24,908 nt of DNA. Source: Bacteroidales bacterium (GTDB taxonomy: Bacteria; Bacteroidota; Bacteroidia; Bacteroidales; UBA932). Made by a program: the position numbers and the translations under genes. Of the stretch, positions 14,959 to 24,028 are shown in pieces. Numbering within the stretch: position 1 is the first letter of the stretch; every line of letters begins with the position of its first letter. The notes under the pieces are model-generated. The model worked only from the letters and a program-made list of their open reading frames with translations. It had not been told where the DNA came from and ran no database searches. Location of the stretch: NCBI GenBank assembly GCA_017461285.1, contig JAFTYS010000082.1, positions 1-24,908 on the forward strand. The letters are read 5' to 3'.

Positions 14959-16082
14959 ACTATCCTGTAAACTTCCTCTGCTATTGTCATCGCCGCATCG
15001 CGAAGGGCGAGAGCCGCAATGTTCCTTTCCATTAGAGCGATCTGCTCATTGTTTTCTATCAGTGCGCAAGCGGTGGACATGAGCTTTTCTCCGGCTTCCG
15101 CGTCTTTTACCATGATGGCCGCATCCTTGCGGACAAGAGCCATAGCGTTATGGGTCTGATGGTCTTCTGCTACATTAGGCGAAGGGACGAATATCACTGC
15201 CTTATGTGCTGCGCACAGCTCCGATACCGAACTTGCTCCAGATCTTGATATCACGATGTCTGCCGCCGCGTATGCGAGGTCCATCCTCATTATGAAGTCC
15301 GAATGCTGTATTCCGTCCACCGGCTTTCCGGAAGCCTTGGCTTCCTCCATGAATGCGTCGATCTGCTTCTTGTAGTATTTTCCGCATTGCCATATCACCT
15401 CTATACCCTCTCCGCCAGGGCAGCCTTCAGATATCCATTTCTGCATGGCTTCGTTCAGAGTCCTGCTTCCAAGACTTCCTCCGACGATGAAGATATGCTT
15501 CTTTCCCGGATCGAGCCCGTAGAATCCGAATGCTTCCTTCTTCATTTCAGGCGTTGCCGGAACTATCTCCTTCCTTATCGGGTTTCCGGAAAGGACTATC
15601 CTGTCGGCCGGGAAGAATCTTTCCATTCCTTCATATGCCACGCAGATGCTTCTTGCCTTCTTTCCGAGTATCTTGTTCGTCAGTCCTGCATATCCGTTCT
15701 GCTCCTGGATGAGGGTGGGGATGCCCATGCGTGTCGCAGCCCACAGAAGGGGAGCGCTGGCATAGCCGCCAACTCCGATGGCTATGTCCGGCTTGAATTC
15801 ACGGATGAGCCTCTTGGCGGTTGAAACGCTTTTGATGACCTTGAACGGGAGAGCGAAGTTTGACAATGTCAGCTTGCGCTGCAGTCCCGATATAGGCAGT
15901 CCCACTATCTCATAGCCGGCTGCAGGAACCTTCTCCATCTCCATCCTTCCTTCCGCTCCGACGAAAAGGATCTCTGTCTCCGGGTTCAGTTCCTTAAGCT
16001 TATTAGCGATGGAAAGGGCAGGGAAGATATGTCCTCCCGTACCCCCTCCGCTTATGATTGCTCTGATCTTTCTGTATTCCAT
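14955..16082 (-). CDS. murG: UDP-GlcNAc:lipid I N-acetylglucosaminyltransferase
   Basis: MurG turns lipid I into lipid II at the cytoplasmic face of the inner membrane. The product has 375 residues from the ATG at 16082, with the glycine-rich GGGTGGHIFPA (12-22), the second-domain GGSLGSRTLNEAM, and the donor-binding SRSGASSVSELCAA and PSPNVAEDHQ segments, all typical of the GT28 family. A start at 16169 would extend 29 residues into ftsW without family support, whereas 16082 lies 4 bp after the ftsW stop. The stop overlaps the murC start by 4 bp (ATGA). Confidence 0.96.
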   Translation of the reverse strand: MEYRKIRAIISGGGTGGHIFPALSIANKLKELNPETEILFVGAEGRMEMEKVPAAGYEIVGLPISGLQRKLTLSNFALPFKVIKSVSTAKRLIREFKPDIAIGVGGYASAPLLWAATRMGIPTLIQEQNGYAGLTNKILGKKARSICVAYEGMERFFPADRIVLSGNPIRKEIVPATPEMKKEAFGFYGLDPGKKHIFIVGGSLGSRTLNEAMQKWISEGCPGGEGIEVIWQCGKYYKKQIDAFMEEAKASGKPVDGIQHSDFIMRMDLAYAAADIVISRSGASSVSELCAAHKAVIFVPSPNVAEDHQTHNAMALVRKDAAIMVKDAEAGEKLMSTACALIENNEQIALMERNIAALALRDAAMTIAEEVYRIV

Positions 16083-16086
16083 CTTA

Positions 16087-17445
16087 TCAGTCGTTATCAA
16101 TCTGTTCGAGTATGTCCATGCTTGCCTGTATGTCGTCGACACTGCTGTCATATATAGGTATGGCAGCATCTTCCTCCGCCTTTATCCTCTTTCGGGCCAT
16201 TCTGCTGATCGAGAGTATTACTCCGAAAGCTATGCAGAAGACAAGGAAGGCAAAGCTTCCATGGCTTATCAGCGGCAGCGTCTGTCCCGTCATCGGTCCG
16301 ATGTTCACGTTCACGAACATGTGCATGAAGGCCTGGCCTGTGATCAGTACGCTCAATCCTCCCACCGCAATCTTCGCATATTCGTTGCTGCAGAGCCTTG
16401 CTATCGTGGATCCTCGCGCAAGAAGACTCACATAGAGGAATATGACGATTATGCCGCCGAACAGTCCGTATTCCTCTACCAGGAAGCTGAACATGTAGTC
16501 TCCGTATATGTTTGACACCACGTATTTCTGTGTGCTGTTGCCGCTGTTCTTTCCGAAGAACTTTCCTTCATGGACGGCTATTTTAGCGCTGTATGGCTGC
16601 TTGATCTCATCCATGATGCGGTAGAATTCCCTTGACTTCGGCTTGACGCCCTTAAGCCTGACTCCGGCATCATACTCTGCTCCGAGCCTGCTGTTCATTG
16701 TGGCGATTCTTTCGAACTTGCCGAAGACCTTTCCGTCTGTGGCATTGTATACACCCACGATCACCAGCAGGGCTGCAAGTCCTGCTGCACCTGCCAGCGC
16801 TATCTCCTTGAACGGCATGCCTCCGATAAGGAGAGTCGCTATCAGGATGACTCCGATGAACACTGCGCTGGATCCGCTTCCGAGGAGAGTGAGGACGCAG
16901 ACTATGAGTATAGGTGCATACATGTATATGAGCCTCTGCATCAGAGGGGTCTTTCCATATTTCAGACGCTTCTCCTTATATCCGTGGATGGCCCAGGCCA
17001 GATATAGCACCATAGCGACCTTCACGACCTCGAACACATGCAGCTGGAAACCGGCAATGTTGAGGGTTCTCCATGCTCCGTTGATTCTTTCAGCTACAAT
17101 GACTCCCGGTATCCTGACGTGCAGTGCAAGGAGGGCCAGGAGCACGAACGACACTCCGAATCCCAGCTGCGAAAGCACGCGGAATATGCCTATCTTCTTT
17201 ATGTTGTACAATCCGAAGATTATTACGAATCCGATGCCTGCAATCACAAGGTGCTCGCTGATGAAGTCCATCCTGTCCTTTCCTCCCTCTCTTAAAAGCG
17301 AGGTGGAGGAGAATATGGCAAGAATGGAGATCATGATCAGCAGGAATACGATTATCCATACGACCTTGTCTCCCTCTATGTTGTCGATGAAACCCCAGAA
17401 CCCTTTCTTCCGGGTCCCGGGCCTTTTCTTGCCGTCCTTTCCCAT
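16087..17445 (-). CDS. ftsW: Septal peptidoglycan polymerase FtsW (SEDS family)
   Basis: FtsW is the SEDS glycosyltransferase that polymerises lipid II at the septum with FtsI. The 452-residue product is highly hydrophobic with about ten membrane helices after a basic cytoplasmic tail. The segment GKFFGKNSGNSTQKYVVSNI then YGDYMFSFLVEEYGLFGG corresponds to the family's large periplasmic loop and following helix, and TLPLISHGSFAFLVF to the conserved C-terminal helix. RodA is the main alternative, but the position between murD and murG with ftsQ, ftsA and ftsZ downstream supports FtsW. It lies 3 bp after murD. Confidence 0.94.
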   Translation of the reverse strand: MGKDGKKRPGTRKKGFWGFIDNIEGDKVVWIIVFLLIMISILAIFSSTSLLREGGKDRMDFISEHLVIAGIGFVIIFGLYNIKKIGIFRVLSQLGFGVSFVLLALLALHVRIPGVIVAERINGAWRTLNIAGFQLHVFEVVKVAMVLYLAWAIHGYKEKRLKYGKTPLMQRLIYMYAPILIVCVLTLLGSGSSAVFIGVILIATLLIGGMPFKEIALAGAAGLAALLVIVGVYNATDGKVFGKFERIATMNSRLGAEYDAGVRLKGVKPKSREFYRIMDEIKQPYSAKIAVHEGKFFGKNSGNSTQKYVVSNIYGDYMFSFLVEEYGLFGGIIVIFLYVSLLARGSTIARLCSNEYAKIAVGGLSVLITGQAFMHMFVNVNIGPMTGQTLPLISHGSFAFLVFCIAFGVILSISRMARKRIKAEEDAAIPIYDSSVDDIQASMDILEQIDND

Positions 17446-17448
17446 AGC

Positions 17449-18783
17449 CTAAAGATTTCTTACAGCTTCCTTGAACTGCCTGCCTCTGTCTTCGTAATTC
17501 TTGAACAGGTCGAAGCTTGCGCAGCATGGCGACAGGAGAACCACATCTCCCGACACTGCAAGGCTGTGCGCCAGCATGACCGCATCCTTTGCTGAAGTCA
17601 CGTCGTGGATCTCAGGGACAACCCCCTCGAATGACTCATGGAACTTCGCGTTGTCCAGACCCATGCATATCATCGCCTTCACCTTCTCCTTTGCCAGAGG
17701 TATGAGGCTTTCGTAGTCGTTGCCCTTGTCTGTTCCTCCGACGATCCATACGACCGGACGTGTCTGGCACTCCAAGGCATACCATGCGGCGTCCACATTC
17801 GTAGCCTTCGAGTCGTTTATGTAAAGCACATCCTTGATGCTCAGCACGTTCTCAAGACGGTGCTCTACCGCCTGGAATGTCGCCAGACCGCTGCGGATGG
17901 CCTCGTTGTCTATGTCCATGACCTTTGCCGCGAGTGCTGCCGCCATAGAATTGTATACATTGTGCTTTCCTCCCAGGGCAAGCTCCTGAAGGTACATGTC
18001 GCACTCTTCTTCCTTGTATCTGACGATCATCCTGTCGTCAGCAACGAAAGCACCCTGCTCGACTTCTCCCTTCTGGGTGAAAGGAAGCTTCTGTGCCTTC
18101 ATCACTATCTGGTCGAGATGCCTGATGGTGATCTCGTCGTCAGAGCAGAATATGAAGCAGTCGTCGCTCGACATGTTTCGCGTGATGCGGAACTTCGCCT
18201 TGACATAGTTCTCCATGTTGTGTCCGTACCTGTCCAGATGGTCCGGTGTGATGTTGGTGATGATCGCGATGTCAGCCTTGAAGTCATATACGTTGTCCAG
18301 CTGGAAGCTGCTGAGCTCCAGCACATAGATGTCGAAGTTCTCTGTAGCGACCTGGAATGCGTAGCTCTTGCCGATGTTTCCTCCCAGTCCGACGTTCATT
18401 CCCGCCTGCTTGAGCAGGTGGTATACCAGAGATGTGGTAGTGGTCTTTCCGTTGCTTCCGGTGATGCACACCTTCTTTGCGGAATCATATCTTCCTGCAA
18501 ACTCGATTTCCGAAATCACTCCGATGCCCTTTTCGGTGATCTTCTTCACCATAGGCGCTGTCGAAGGGATTCCCGGACTCTTGATGACCTCGTCGGCGTT
18601 GAGAATGAGACCTTCGGTATGTCCGCCCTGCTCGAACGGGATCTCCCATTTGTTGAGCATGGCAGCATAATCCTCCGAAATGGTTCCCATATCCGAAAGG
18701 AAGACATCGTGACCTTTTACTTTTGCGAGGACTGCGGATCCTACACCGCTTTCTCCTCCTCCTAACACTACAATTCTGGACAT
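17449..18783 (-). CDS. murD: UDP-N-acetylmuramoylalanine--D-glutamate ligase
   Basis: MurD adds D-Glu to UDP-MurNAc-L-Ala. The 444-residue product shows the N-terminal LGGGESGVGSA Rossmann motif (7-17), the ATP-binding GSNGKTTTTSLV (109-120), the NITPDHLDRYGHN segment, and the NDSKATNVDA motif near residue 320 that is characteristic of MurD among the Mur ligases. The length is usual. It starts 13 bp after mraY and ends 3 bp before ftsW. An 8-bp tandem duplication (18790-18805) lies just upstream of its start. Confidence 0.97.
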   Translation of the reverse strand: MSRIVVLGGGESGVGSAVLAKVKGHDVFLSDMGTISEDYAAMLNKWEIPFEQGGHTEGLILNADEVIKSPGIPSTAPMVKKITEKGIGVISEIEFAGRYDSAKKVCITGSNGKTTTTSLVYHLLKQAGMNVGLGGNIGKSYAFQVATENFDIYVLELSSFQLDNVYDFKADIAIITNITPDHLDRYGHNMENYVKAKFRITRNMSSDDCFIFCSDDEITIRHLDQIVMKAQKLPFTQKGEVEQGAFVADDRMIVRYKEEECDMYLQELALGGKHNVYNSMAAALAAKVMDIDNEAIRSGLATFQAVEHRLENVLSIKDVLYINDSKATNVDAAWYALECQTRPVVWIVGGTDKGNDYESLIPLAKEKVKAMICMGLDNAKFHESFEGVVPEIHDVTSAKDAVMLAHSLAVSGDVVLLSPCCASFDLFKNYEDRGRQFKEAVRNL

Positions 18784-18789
18784 ATTATG

Positions 18790-18805
18790 TATCTGACTAT
18801 CTGAC
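18790..18805. repeat. 8-bp tandem duplication spanning the mraY stop
   Basis: TATCTGAC is repeated perfectly twice (18790-18797, 18798-18805). Read on the minus strand this is GTCAGATA twice, with the mraY TAG at the junction of the copies. It sets the 13-bp spacing to murD. It is probably a slippage duplication of no special function. Confidence 0.7.
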
Positions 18806-20047
18806 TTTCAACAATGCTACGGTAATGACTGCGAGGATGATTCCCACAATCCAGAACCTCGAAACTATCTTTGCTTCAGGAAGGGCTCCGGCTGGCTTCT
18901 GTATGATTGCAGGGATGCCTTCCTTCTGGTAATGGTGGTGGAGAGGAGCCATCCTGAAGATTCTTCTGCCCTCGCCGTATTTCTTCTTTGTGTATTTGAA
19001 ATATGTTCTCTGCATGATCACCGACACGCTTTCCGCGAAGAAGATTCCGCAGAGGATAGGAATGAGCAGTTCCTTTCTGATAAGGACCGCGCTCACGCCG
19101 ATGATTCCTCCGAGCATCAGGCTGCCTGTGTCGCCCATGAATACCTGTGCAGGATAAGTGTTGTACCACAGGAATCCGATCAGGGCTCCGACTAGCGCCG
19201 ACATGAAGACGGCAAGTTCGCCGCTTCCCGGGATGTACATGATGCCCAGGTAGTCGGCGTTGATGACGTTGCCTCCGATCCATGCGAAGACTCCCAGAAC
19301 GACGCCGACGATTGCCGATGTTCCGGCTGCCAGTCCGTCCATTCCGTCAGTCAGGTTGACACCGTTCGAGCAGGCGGTTATGACAATGACGATCATGAGC
19401 ACGTAGATGGCCCATTTGCAGTACCATCCCATCGCTCCCTTGAACGGAGAAAGCCATTTGTAATCGAATTCATGGTCCTTTACGAAAGGTATCGTGGTCT
19501 TTGTGCTCTTGACCATATCCACCTTCTCCACAGATGCCTCCATCTGGCTCTCTGCCGATACATCTTCCCTGACAACGATCTGGTCGCTGAAGCATACGGC
19601 AAGACCTATGGCAAGCGCCATCGCTCCCTGGCCGATAAGCTTCTTCTTCTCGCTGAGTCCGTCCTTGTTCTTCTTGAAGACCTTGATGTAGTCATCGGTG
19701 AATCCGAGGAAGAAGAACCAGCATGTGCTGATCAGAAGGAGTATGGTATAGATGTTCGTAAGGTCTGAGAAAAGCAGCACGGGAACCACAAGGGCGACGA
19801 AGATGATGATTCCTCCCATGGTAGGGGTGCCTTTCTTCTGCATCTGGCCTTCCAGACCGAGGTCGCGGATGGTCTCTCCGATCTGCTTCTTCTGGAGCCA
19901 TGCGATTATCTTTCTTCCCGCAAAGATCGATATCAGGAGTGCGGTCGTGAATGCGGCGATCGCCCTGAAGGACAGGTAGCCGAAGAGGCCCTGTCCGGGG
20001 AGATCGATTCCGATCTGCTTGAAATATTCTATGAGGTGGTATATCAT
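18797..20047 (-). CDS. mraY: Phospho-MurNAc-pentapeptide transferase MraY
   Basis: MraY transfers phospho-MurNAc-pentapeptide to undecaprenyl phosphate, forming lipid I in the inner membrane. The 416-residue product has about ten membrane helices, catalytic Asp118-Asp119 in [21 protein letters not shown] (231-242), [11 protein letters not shown] (304-314) and the PLHHHYQ loop (368-374). It is about 55 residues longer than E. coli MraY, mainly from a hydrophilic segment at 155-200, which I recall as common in Bacteroidota. It lies 12 bp after murE. Confidence 0.97.
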   Translation of the reverse strand: MIYHLIEYFKQIGIDLPGQGLFGYLSFRAIAAFTTALLISIFAGRKIIAWLQKKQIGETIRDLGLEGQMQKKGTPTMGGIIIFVALVVPVLLFSDLTNIYTILLLISTCWFFFLGFTDDYIKVFKKNKDGLSEKKKLIGQGAMALAIGLAVCFSDQIVVREDVSAESQMEASVEKVDMVKSTKTTIPFVKDHEFDYKWLSPFKGAMGWYCKWAIYVLMIVIVITACSNGVNLTDGMDGLAAGTSAIVGVVLGVFAWIGGNVINADYLGIMYIPGSGELAVFMSALVGALIGFLWYNTYPAQVFMGDTGSLMLGGIIGVSAVLIRKELLIPILCGIFFAESVSVIMQRTYFKYTKKKYGEGRRIFRMAPLHHHYQKEGIPAIIQKPAGALPEAKIVSRFWIVGIILAVITVALLKVR

Positions 20048-20059
20048 GTTTCTGTTCCG

Positions 20060-21532
20060 TTATCTTGTTCCGAAGACCTCTTCAACGATCTCCTTTTCGT
20101 CAAAATGTCTTTTTTCTGTCCCTATTATCTGGTAGGTCTCATGACCCTTTCCTGCCAGAAGTATCGTGGCTCCCTGGCCTGCGATCATTATCGCGGTGCG
20201 GATCGCTTCCTCCCTGTCTTCGATGAAAAGCGAGCGCGACCTTCCGTTCAGGTCCATTCCTGCCTTTATGTCCGCCATTATGTCTGATGTCTTCTCCGTG
20301 CGGCTGTTGTCCGACGTCACGATTATCCTGTCTGCAAGCTTCTGGGCTATCGCCGCCATTTCAGGACGCTTGGTCCTGTCCCTGTCTCCTCCGCATCCGA
20401 AGAGGCATATCAGTTCGCGGTCCGGTGCGACCTCGCGAAGGGTCTTCAGCACATTTTCCAATGCATCCGGAGTGTGTGCATAGTCGATGATCACGGAGAT
20501 GTCCCTTGGACCGCGGATGTTCTCCAGACGTCCCGGAGCCGGCTTCAATGTGCTCATGGCCACCAGCACTTCTTCAGGATCAGCTCCCAGAACTACGGCG
20601 GTTGTATAGATCGCCAGAAGATTGTATGCGTTATGAAGGCCTATCAGGGCGCTCCATGCCTCTATTCCGTCTATCTTCAGAAGCATTCCTTCGAAGCTCT
20701 GCTCCATCACGCGGCAAGTGTGGTCCGCAATGCTGCGGAGAGAATATGTCACCACCTCTGCCTTTGTGTTCTGCACCATCACCGGACCGTTGCGGTCATC
20801 GATGTTGGTGATTGCATATGCGTCTGCAGGCAATGTGTCGAAGAACAGCTTCTTGCACCTGAGGTACTCGGCGAATGTCTTGTGATAGTCAAGATGGTCA
20901 TGGGTGAGGTTCGAGAAGATTCCGGCCTTGAACTTCAGCCCTGCAACCCTTTCCTGCTCGACTCCTATCGAACTTACCTCCATGAAGCAGTATTCGCATC
21001 CTGTGTCCACCATTTCCGCCAGCAGTGAGTTGATGGTCAGAGGATCTGATGTCGTGTTGACCGCCTCGGTACCCTTGGTGCCCACATAGTTTGCTATCGT
21101 CGAAAGAAGGCCGCAGCTGTATCCCATCGCAGTGAACATCCTGTGAAGCAGGGTCACTGTAGTTGTCTTTCCGTTGGTTCCGGTTATTCCGACAAGCGTC
21201 AGCTTCTCCGATGGGTTGTCGTAGAAGTTCGCTGCAATGACGGCCAGCGCGTGGCGCGATGACTCCGCCTTGACGAACACGACCCCTTCGGTGTCGGTTC
21301 CCTCCGTCTGCCGGCGGAGGATGGTCTCGTCCTCGTATACTATTACCCTCGCTCCTTTGCCGATGACCGAAGAAATATACTCATGACCGTCGGTGGCGAA
21401 GCCTTTCACTGCGACGAAAAGCGCCCCTTCGGTCACTTTCCTCGAATCAGCACAAACGCTGCTGACATCGACATGCCCGCAGCCTTTGACGACAGCACAT
21501 CCGCTGTCACGTATCACCTTCTCCAGTATCAT
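20060..21532 (-). CDS. murE: UDP-MurNAc-tripeptide synthetase MurE
   Basis: MurE adds the third residue of the stem peptide. The 490-residue product has GITGTNGKTTTVTLL (115-129), HDHLDYHKT, the YAHTPDALEN region near 351, and the C-terminal KGHETYQ (462-468). The substrate-specificity loop reads SDNSRTE (407-413) where meso-diaminopimelate enzymes have DNPR. Asp408, Asn409 and Arg411 are kept, so meso-DAP use is still the best prediction, but the Pro to Ser change is unusual. The ATG overlaps the ftsI stop by 4 bp (ATGA). Because murF does not follow, as in many Bacteroidota, the next pathway step is encoded elsewhere. Confidence 0.96.
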   Translation of the reverse strand: MILEKVIRDSGCAVVKGCGHVDVSSVCADSRKVTEGALFVAVKGFATDGHEYISSVIGKGARVIVYEDETILRRQTEGTDTEGVVFVKAESSRHALAVIAANFYDNPSEKLTLVGITGTNGKTTTVTLLHRMFTAMGYSCGLLSTIANYVGTKGTEAVNTTSDPLTINSLLAEMVDTGCEYCFMEVSSIGVEQERVAGLKFKAGIFSNLTHDHLDYHKTFAEYLRCKKLFFDTLPADAYAITNIDDRNGPVMVQNTKAEVVTYSLRSIADHTCRVMEQSFEGMLLKIDGIEAWSALIGLHNAYNLLAIYTTAVVLGADPEEVLVAMSTLKPAPGRLENIRGPRDISVIIDYAHTPDALENVLKTLREVAPDRELICLFGCGGDRDRTKRPEMAAIAQKLADRIIVTSDNSRTEKTSDIMADIKAGMDLNGRSRSLFIEDREEAIRTAIMIAGQGATILLAGKGHETYQIIGTEKRHFDEKEIVEEVFGTR

Positions 21533-23667
21533 TTGAGTATAAGTCTTACTGTTTCACCTTTCCGGCATTCGGTGCCCGCCTCCGGTATCTGGCTCACCAC
21601 GTGGCCGACTCCTTCATACTGGCATCTGTATCCGTTGTTCTCTATTGCATATAATGCGTCCTTCAGCCCCTTTCCCACTACGTCCGGCACCGGAATGACC
21701 GAACCGCTTATCGTAGGGATATACTCGGGTTTCATTTCAGGAACCTTCGCCCTTTCTTCATATTGCTCGCCCCATCTGCTGTCCAAGGACCACAGCTGGT
21801 CCACAATCTCCCTGAAAGTCATCGCCGGGATCACGCCTCCGTAGACGCTCTTCGCAGTCGGTTTTGTGTATACAGTGACTATAGCCGTATACTGCGGGTC
21901 CTCTGCAGGAAAGAATCCCACGAATGTCGCCTGATATTTCCTCTTGCCGTCTATATCCATGTACGGATCCGTGCTTCCCTTTCTTTCGGACTGGTCGAGC
22001 ACCATACGTGCTGTACCGGTCTTTCCTGCGACCGTACATCTGGCATTCTTCAGTCTTGTCGCTCCCGTTCCCTCCAGGGTTACCATCGTCAGAGCCTTGG
22101 TCAGCGAATCCGCGGTGGCCTTCGAGAAAGCCGATGCGTTCAGGATCTCAGGACCGAATTTCTGTACGACCTTGCCTTTCTGCTCATGGGTCTCGATGAT
22201 GTACGGCTTCATGATCTTTCCCTTGTTGGCGATCGCGTTGTAGAAGGTCGCGATGTTCAGCGGAGTCTCCATGACCGAATATCCGATCGCTGTGGAAGGA
22301 AGAGTGGACCTGCTCCAATCTGAGGATTTCGGGTCCGGAACCCTTGACTTCGTTCCGCCTTTTTCCTCAAGGTCGAAAGCATATGCGTCATTGAGCTTGT
22401 ATTCGTAGAGCTTGTCAATGAACTTCTCGGGCTTGTCGTTGTAATGGTCGAGCACCAGACGTCTGAAAACATAGTTTGATGATATCTTGAAACCGTCCTG
22501 TACGCTTATATGGCTGGTCTTCTTGTCTCTTTCCCAATTGGTTATGTAACGGTCAGCCGCGATTTCCGGCATTTCGGCTATCTTTCCGTGATTGGTCTTG
22601 ACCATGTCGCTGAGCTTTACATGGCCGTCCTCGAGAAGCGCTGCCAGGGTAACGGCCTTGAAGATCGAACCCGGCTCTCCCGGACGTCCGATGGCCATGT
22701 TGAAGTATTCTCCAATCTCTCCCTTGCCGTTCCTCTGAAGGTTGACCATCGCCCTTACCGCTCCTGTCTTCACATCGAGAACGACTACACAACCTCCCTC
22801 TATCTCCATATCGTCGCCGATATTCTTTCTCAACGCCCTGTCCGCTATGTCCTGGACGTCTATGTCTATCGTGGTCCTGATGTCTTTTCCATGCTCCACT
22901 TCCGTGACGGTGCTGTCAGGGTCGGCAATGCTTCCCTTGTCGGTCTGCTTCATCCACTGAAGCCCTTCCTTACCATGGAGCACATAGTCATACTGACCCT
23001 CGATTCCCAGAAATCTGCTCTCCTCCGGATGTTCCTTGTTTATCCTGACGTCGCCAATGATCCTACCGGCAAGGGTCCCGTACGGATACTGTCTGGTATC
23101 CACTTCTGTCATCTTCATTCCTCCCTTGTACTGTCCTTCCCTGAACAGAGGAAGTTCGCGGAGCTTAAGGTAGGTGTCGTGGTCGATGCTCCTTGTTATA
23201 AGCACATTCCTTCTTCCGTTGTCGCGGCTGGTCGTGATGAGCTTATAATAATAGTCTGCAGTCTTTCCGTCCTTTGCAAGCACCTTCGGCAGCTCGTTGC
23301 TGAGCTGTCTTGCCTTTTCTCTCCAGGCGTTCTCCAATGAGTCAGTCTCTCTGGCAGTCTTCTTTGCATTGAACTCGTCCTTCAGCACGGCGCAGTCCAT
23401 GTGGATGTCGTACATAGGAGTAGAGATCGCCAGGAGCTTGCCGTTGATGTCCATGATGGAGCCTCTTTCCGGCTTTATCGTCTTGTCCGTCCTCTTCGGC
23501 TGGAAGTACTCCAGCGTTTCCGGATCCGGTTCCCAGAAGTACTGTATGTCCACGATCCTGACGATCAGCACAATGGAAAGGACCAGGAATGTACAATACA
23601 GGTACCACAGGATCTTGCTGATCCTGTGCTTGTCTTCTTCCTGCTGTTTTCTGCTCATTCTTGCCAT
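21529..23667 (-). CDS. ftsI: Septal class B penicillin-binding protein FtsI with C-terminal PASTA domain
   Basis: FtsI crosslinks septal peptidoglycan in partnership with FtsW. The 712-residue product has one N-terminal membrane helix (about 19-40), a dimerisation/pedestal region starting near RGSIMDINGKLLAIST, and a transpeptidase domain with SxxK at Ser334-Lys337 (EPGSIFK), SxN at 396-398 (SSN) and KTG at 549-551 (GKTGTAR). A PASTA domain occupies about 655-712 (VPDVVGKGLKDAL then PEAGTECRKGE). Bacteroidota FtsI commonly carries such a tail. All catalytic residues are present. It starts 6 bp after ftsL, and its stop overlaps the murE start. Confidence 0.95.
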   Translation of the reverse strand: MARMSRKQQEEDKHRISKILWYLYCTFLVLSIVLIVRIVDIQYFWEPDPETLEYFQPKRTDKTIKPERGSIMDINGKLLAISTPMYDIHMDCAVLKDEFNAKKTARETDSLENAWREKARQLSNELPKVLAKDGKTADYYYKLITTSRDNGRRNVLITRSIDHDTYLKLRELPLFREGQYKGGMKMTEVDTRQYPYGTLAGRIIGDVRINKEHPEESRFLGIEGQYDYVLHGKEGLQWMKQTDKGSIADPDSTVTEVEHGKDIRTTIDIDVQDIADRALRKNIGDDMEIEGGCVVVLDVKTGAVRAMVNLQRNGKGEIGEYFNMAIGRPGEPGSIFKAVTLAALLEDGHVKLSDMVKTNHGKIAEMPEIAADRYITNWERDKKTSHISVQDGFKISSNYVFRRLVLDHYNDKPEKFIDKLYEYKLNDAYAFDLEEKGGTKSRVPDPKSSDWSRSTLPSTAIGYSVMETPLNIATFYNAIANKGKIMKPYIIETHEQKGKVVQKFGPEILNASAFSKATADSLTKALTMVTLEGTGATRLKNARCTVAGKTGTARMVLDQSERKGSTDPYMDIDGKRKYQATFVGFFPAEDPQYTAIVTVYTKPTAKSVYGGVIPAMTFREIVDQLWSLDSRWGEQYEERAKVPEMKPEYIPTISGSVIPVPDVVGKGLKDALYAIENNGYRCQYEGVGHVVSQIPEAGTECRKGETVRLILK

Positions 23668-23673
23668 TGTCGT

Positions 23674-24027
23674 CTATTTCAATACATCTGCCGGCTTTTC
23701 CGGCGCCTTTACATCCGATCCTGCTTCTTCAAGCATCTTCTCTACCGTCGCTATTCTTTCAAGACTTACCAGTTCGTAGGTCTTCTGCGCATGCTCGATC
23801 TTCAGGGTCTTTATCCTGTCATTGTTTTTCTGGACCGTCAGCATGGTCTGCTCAGCATGGTAGCTGAGCCATATGCTGATGCATCCCAGAAGGAAAAGAT
23901 ACAGGATATAAGGCAGGGCCCTGTCGACCCTGAGTCTCGTCAGAAGGTCGCCGCGTCCCAGGGAGATGAAGAACTCCTTGACCGCGCTTCCCACTTTCTT
24001 CCAGCTTAGATTCAACCTTGGACTCAT
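23674..24027 (-). CDS. ftsL: Cell division protein FtsL-like
   Basis: A small bitopic protein that scaffolds the FtsQ-FtsL-FtsB complex and FtsW/FtsI. The 117-residue product has a basic cytoplasmic segment, one membrane helix at about 38-55 (LPYILYLFLLGCISIWL), and a coiled-coil-like stretch from about 57 to 100 (VQKNNDRIKTLKIEHAQKTY). FtsL proteins are poorly conserved, so the call depends on position between rsmH and ftsI and on this layout. The start is 1 bp after the rsmH stop. Confidence 0.88.
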   Translation of the reverse strand: MSPRLNLSWKKVGSAVKEFFISLGRGDLLTRLRVDRALPYILYLFLLGCISIWLSYHAEQTMLTVQKNNDRIKTLKIEHAQKTYELVSLERIATVEKMLEEAGSDVKAPEKPADVLK

Positions 24028-24028
24028 A

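Noticed and set aside
17638..18765. A 375-codon open frame antisense to murD
   Set aside because: Same explanation as for ftsZ: a shadow of a highly conserved gene, with no promoter or domain of its own.
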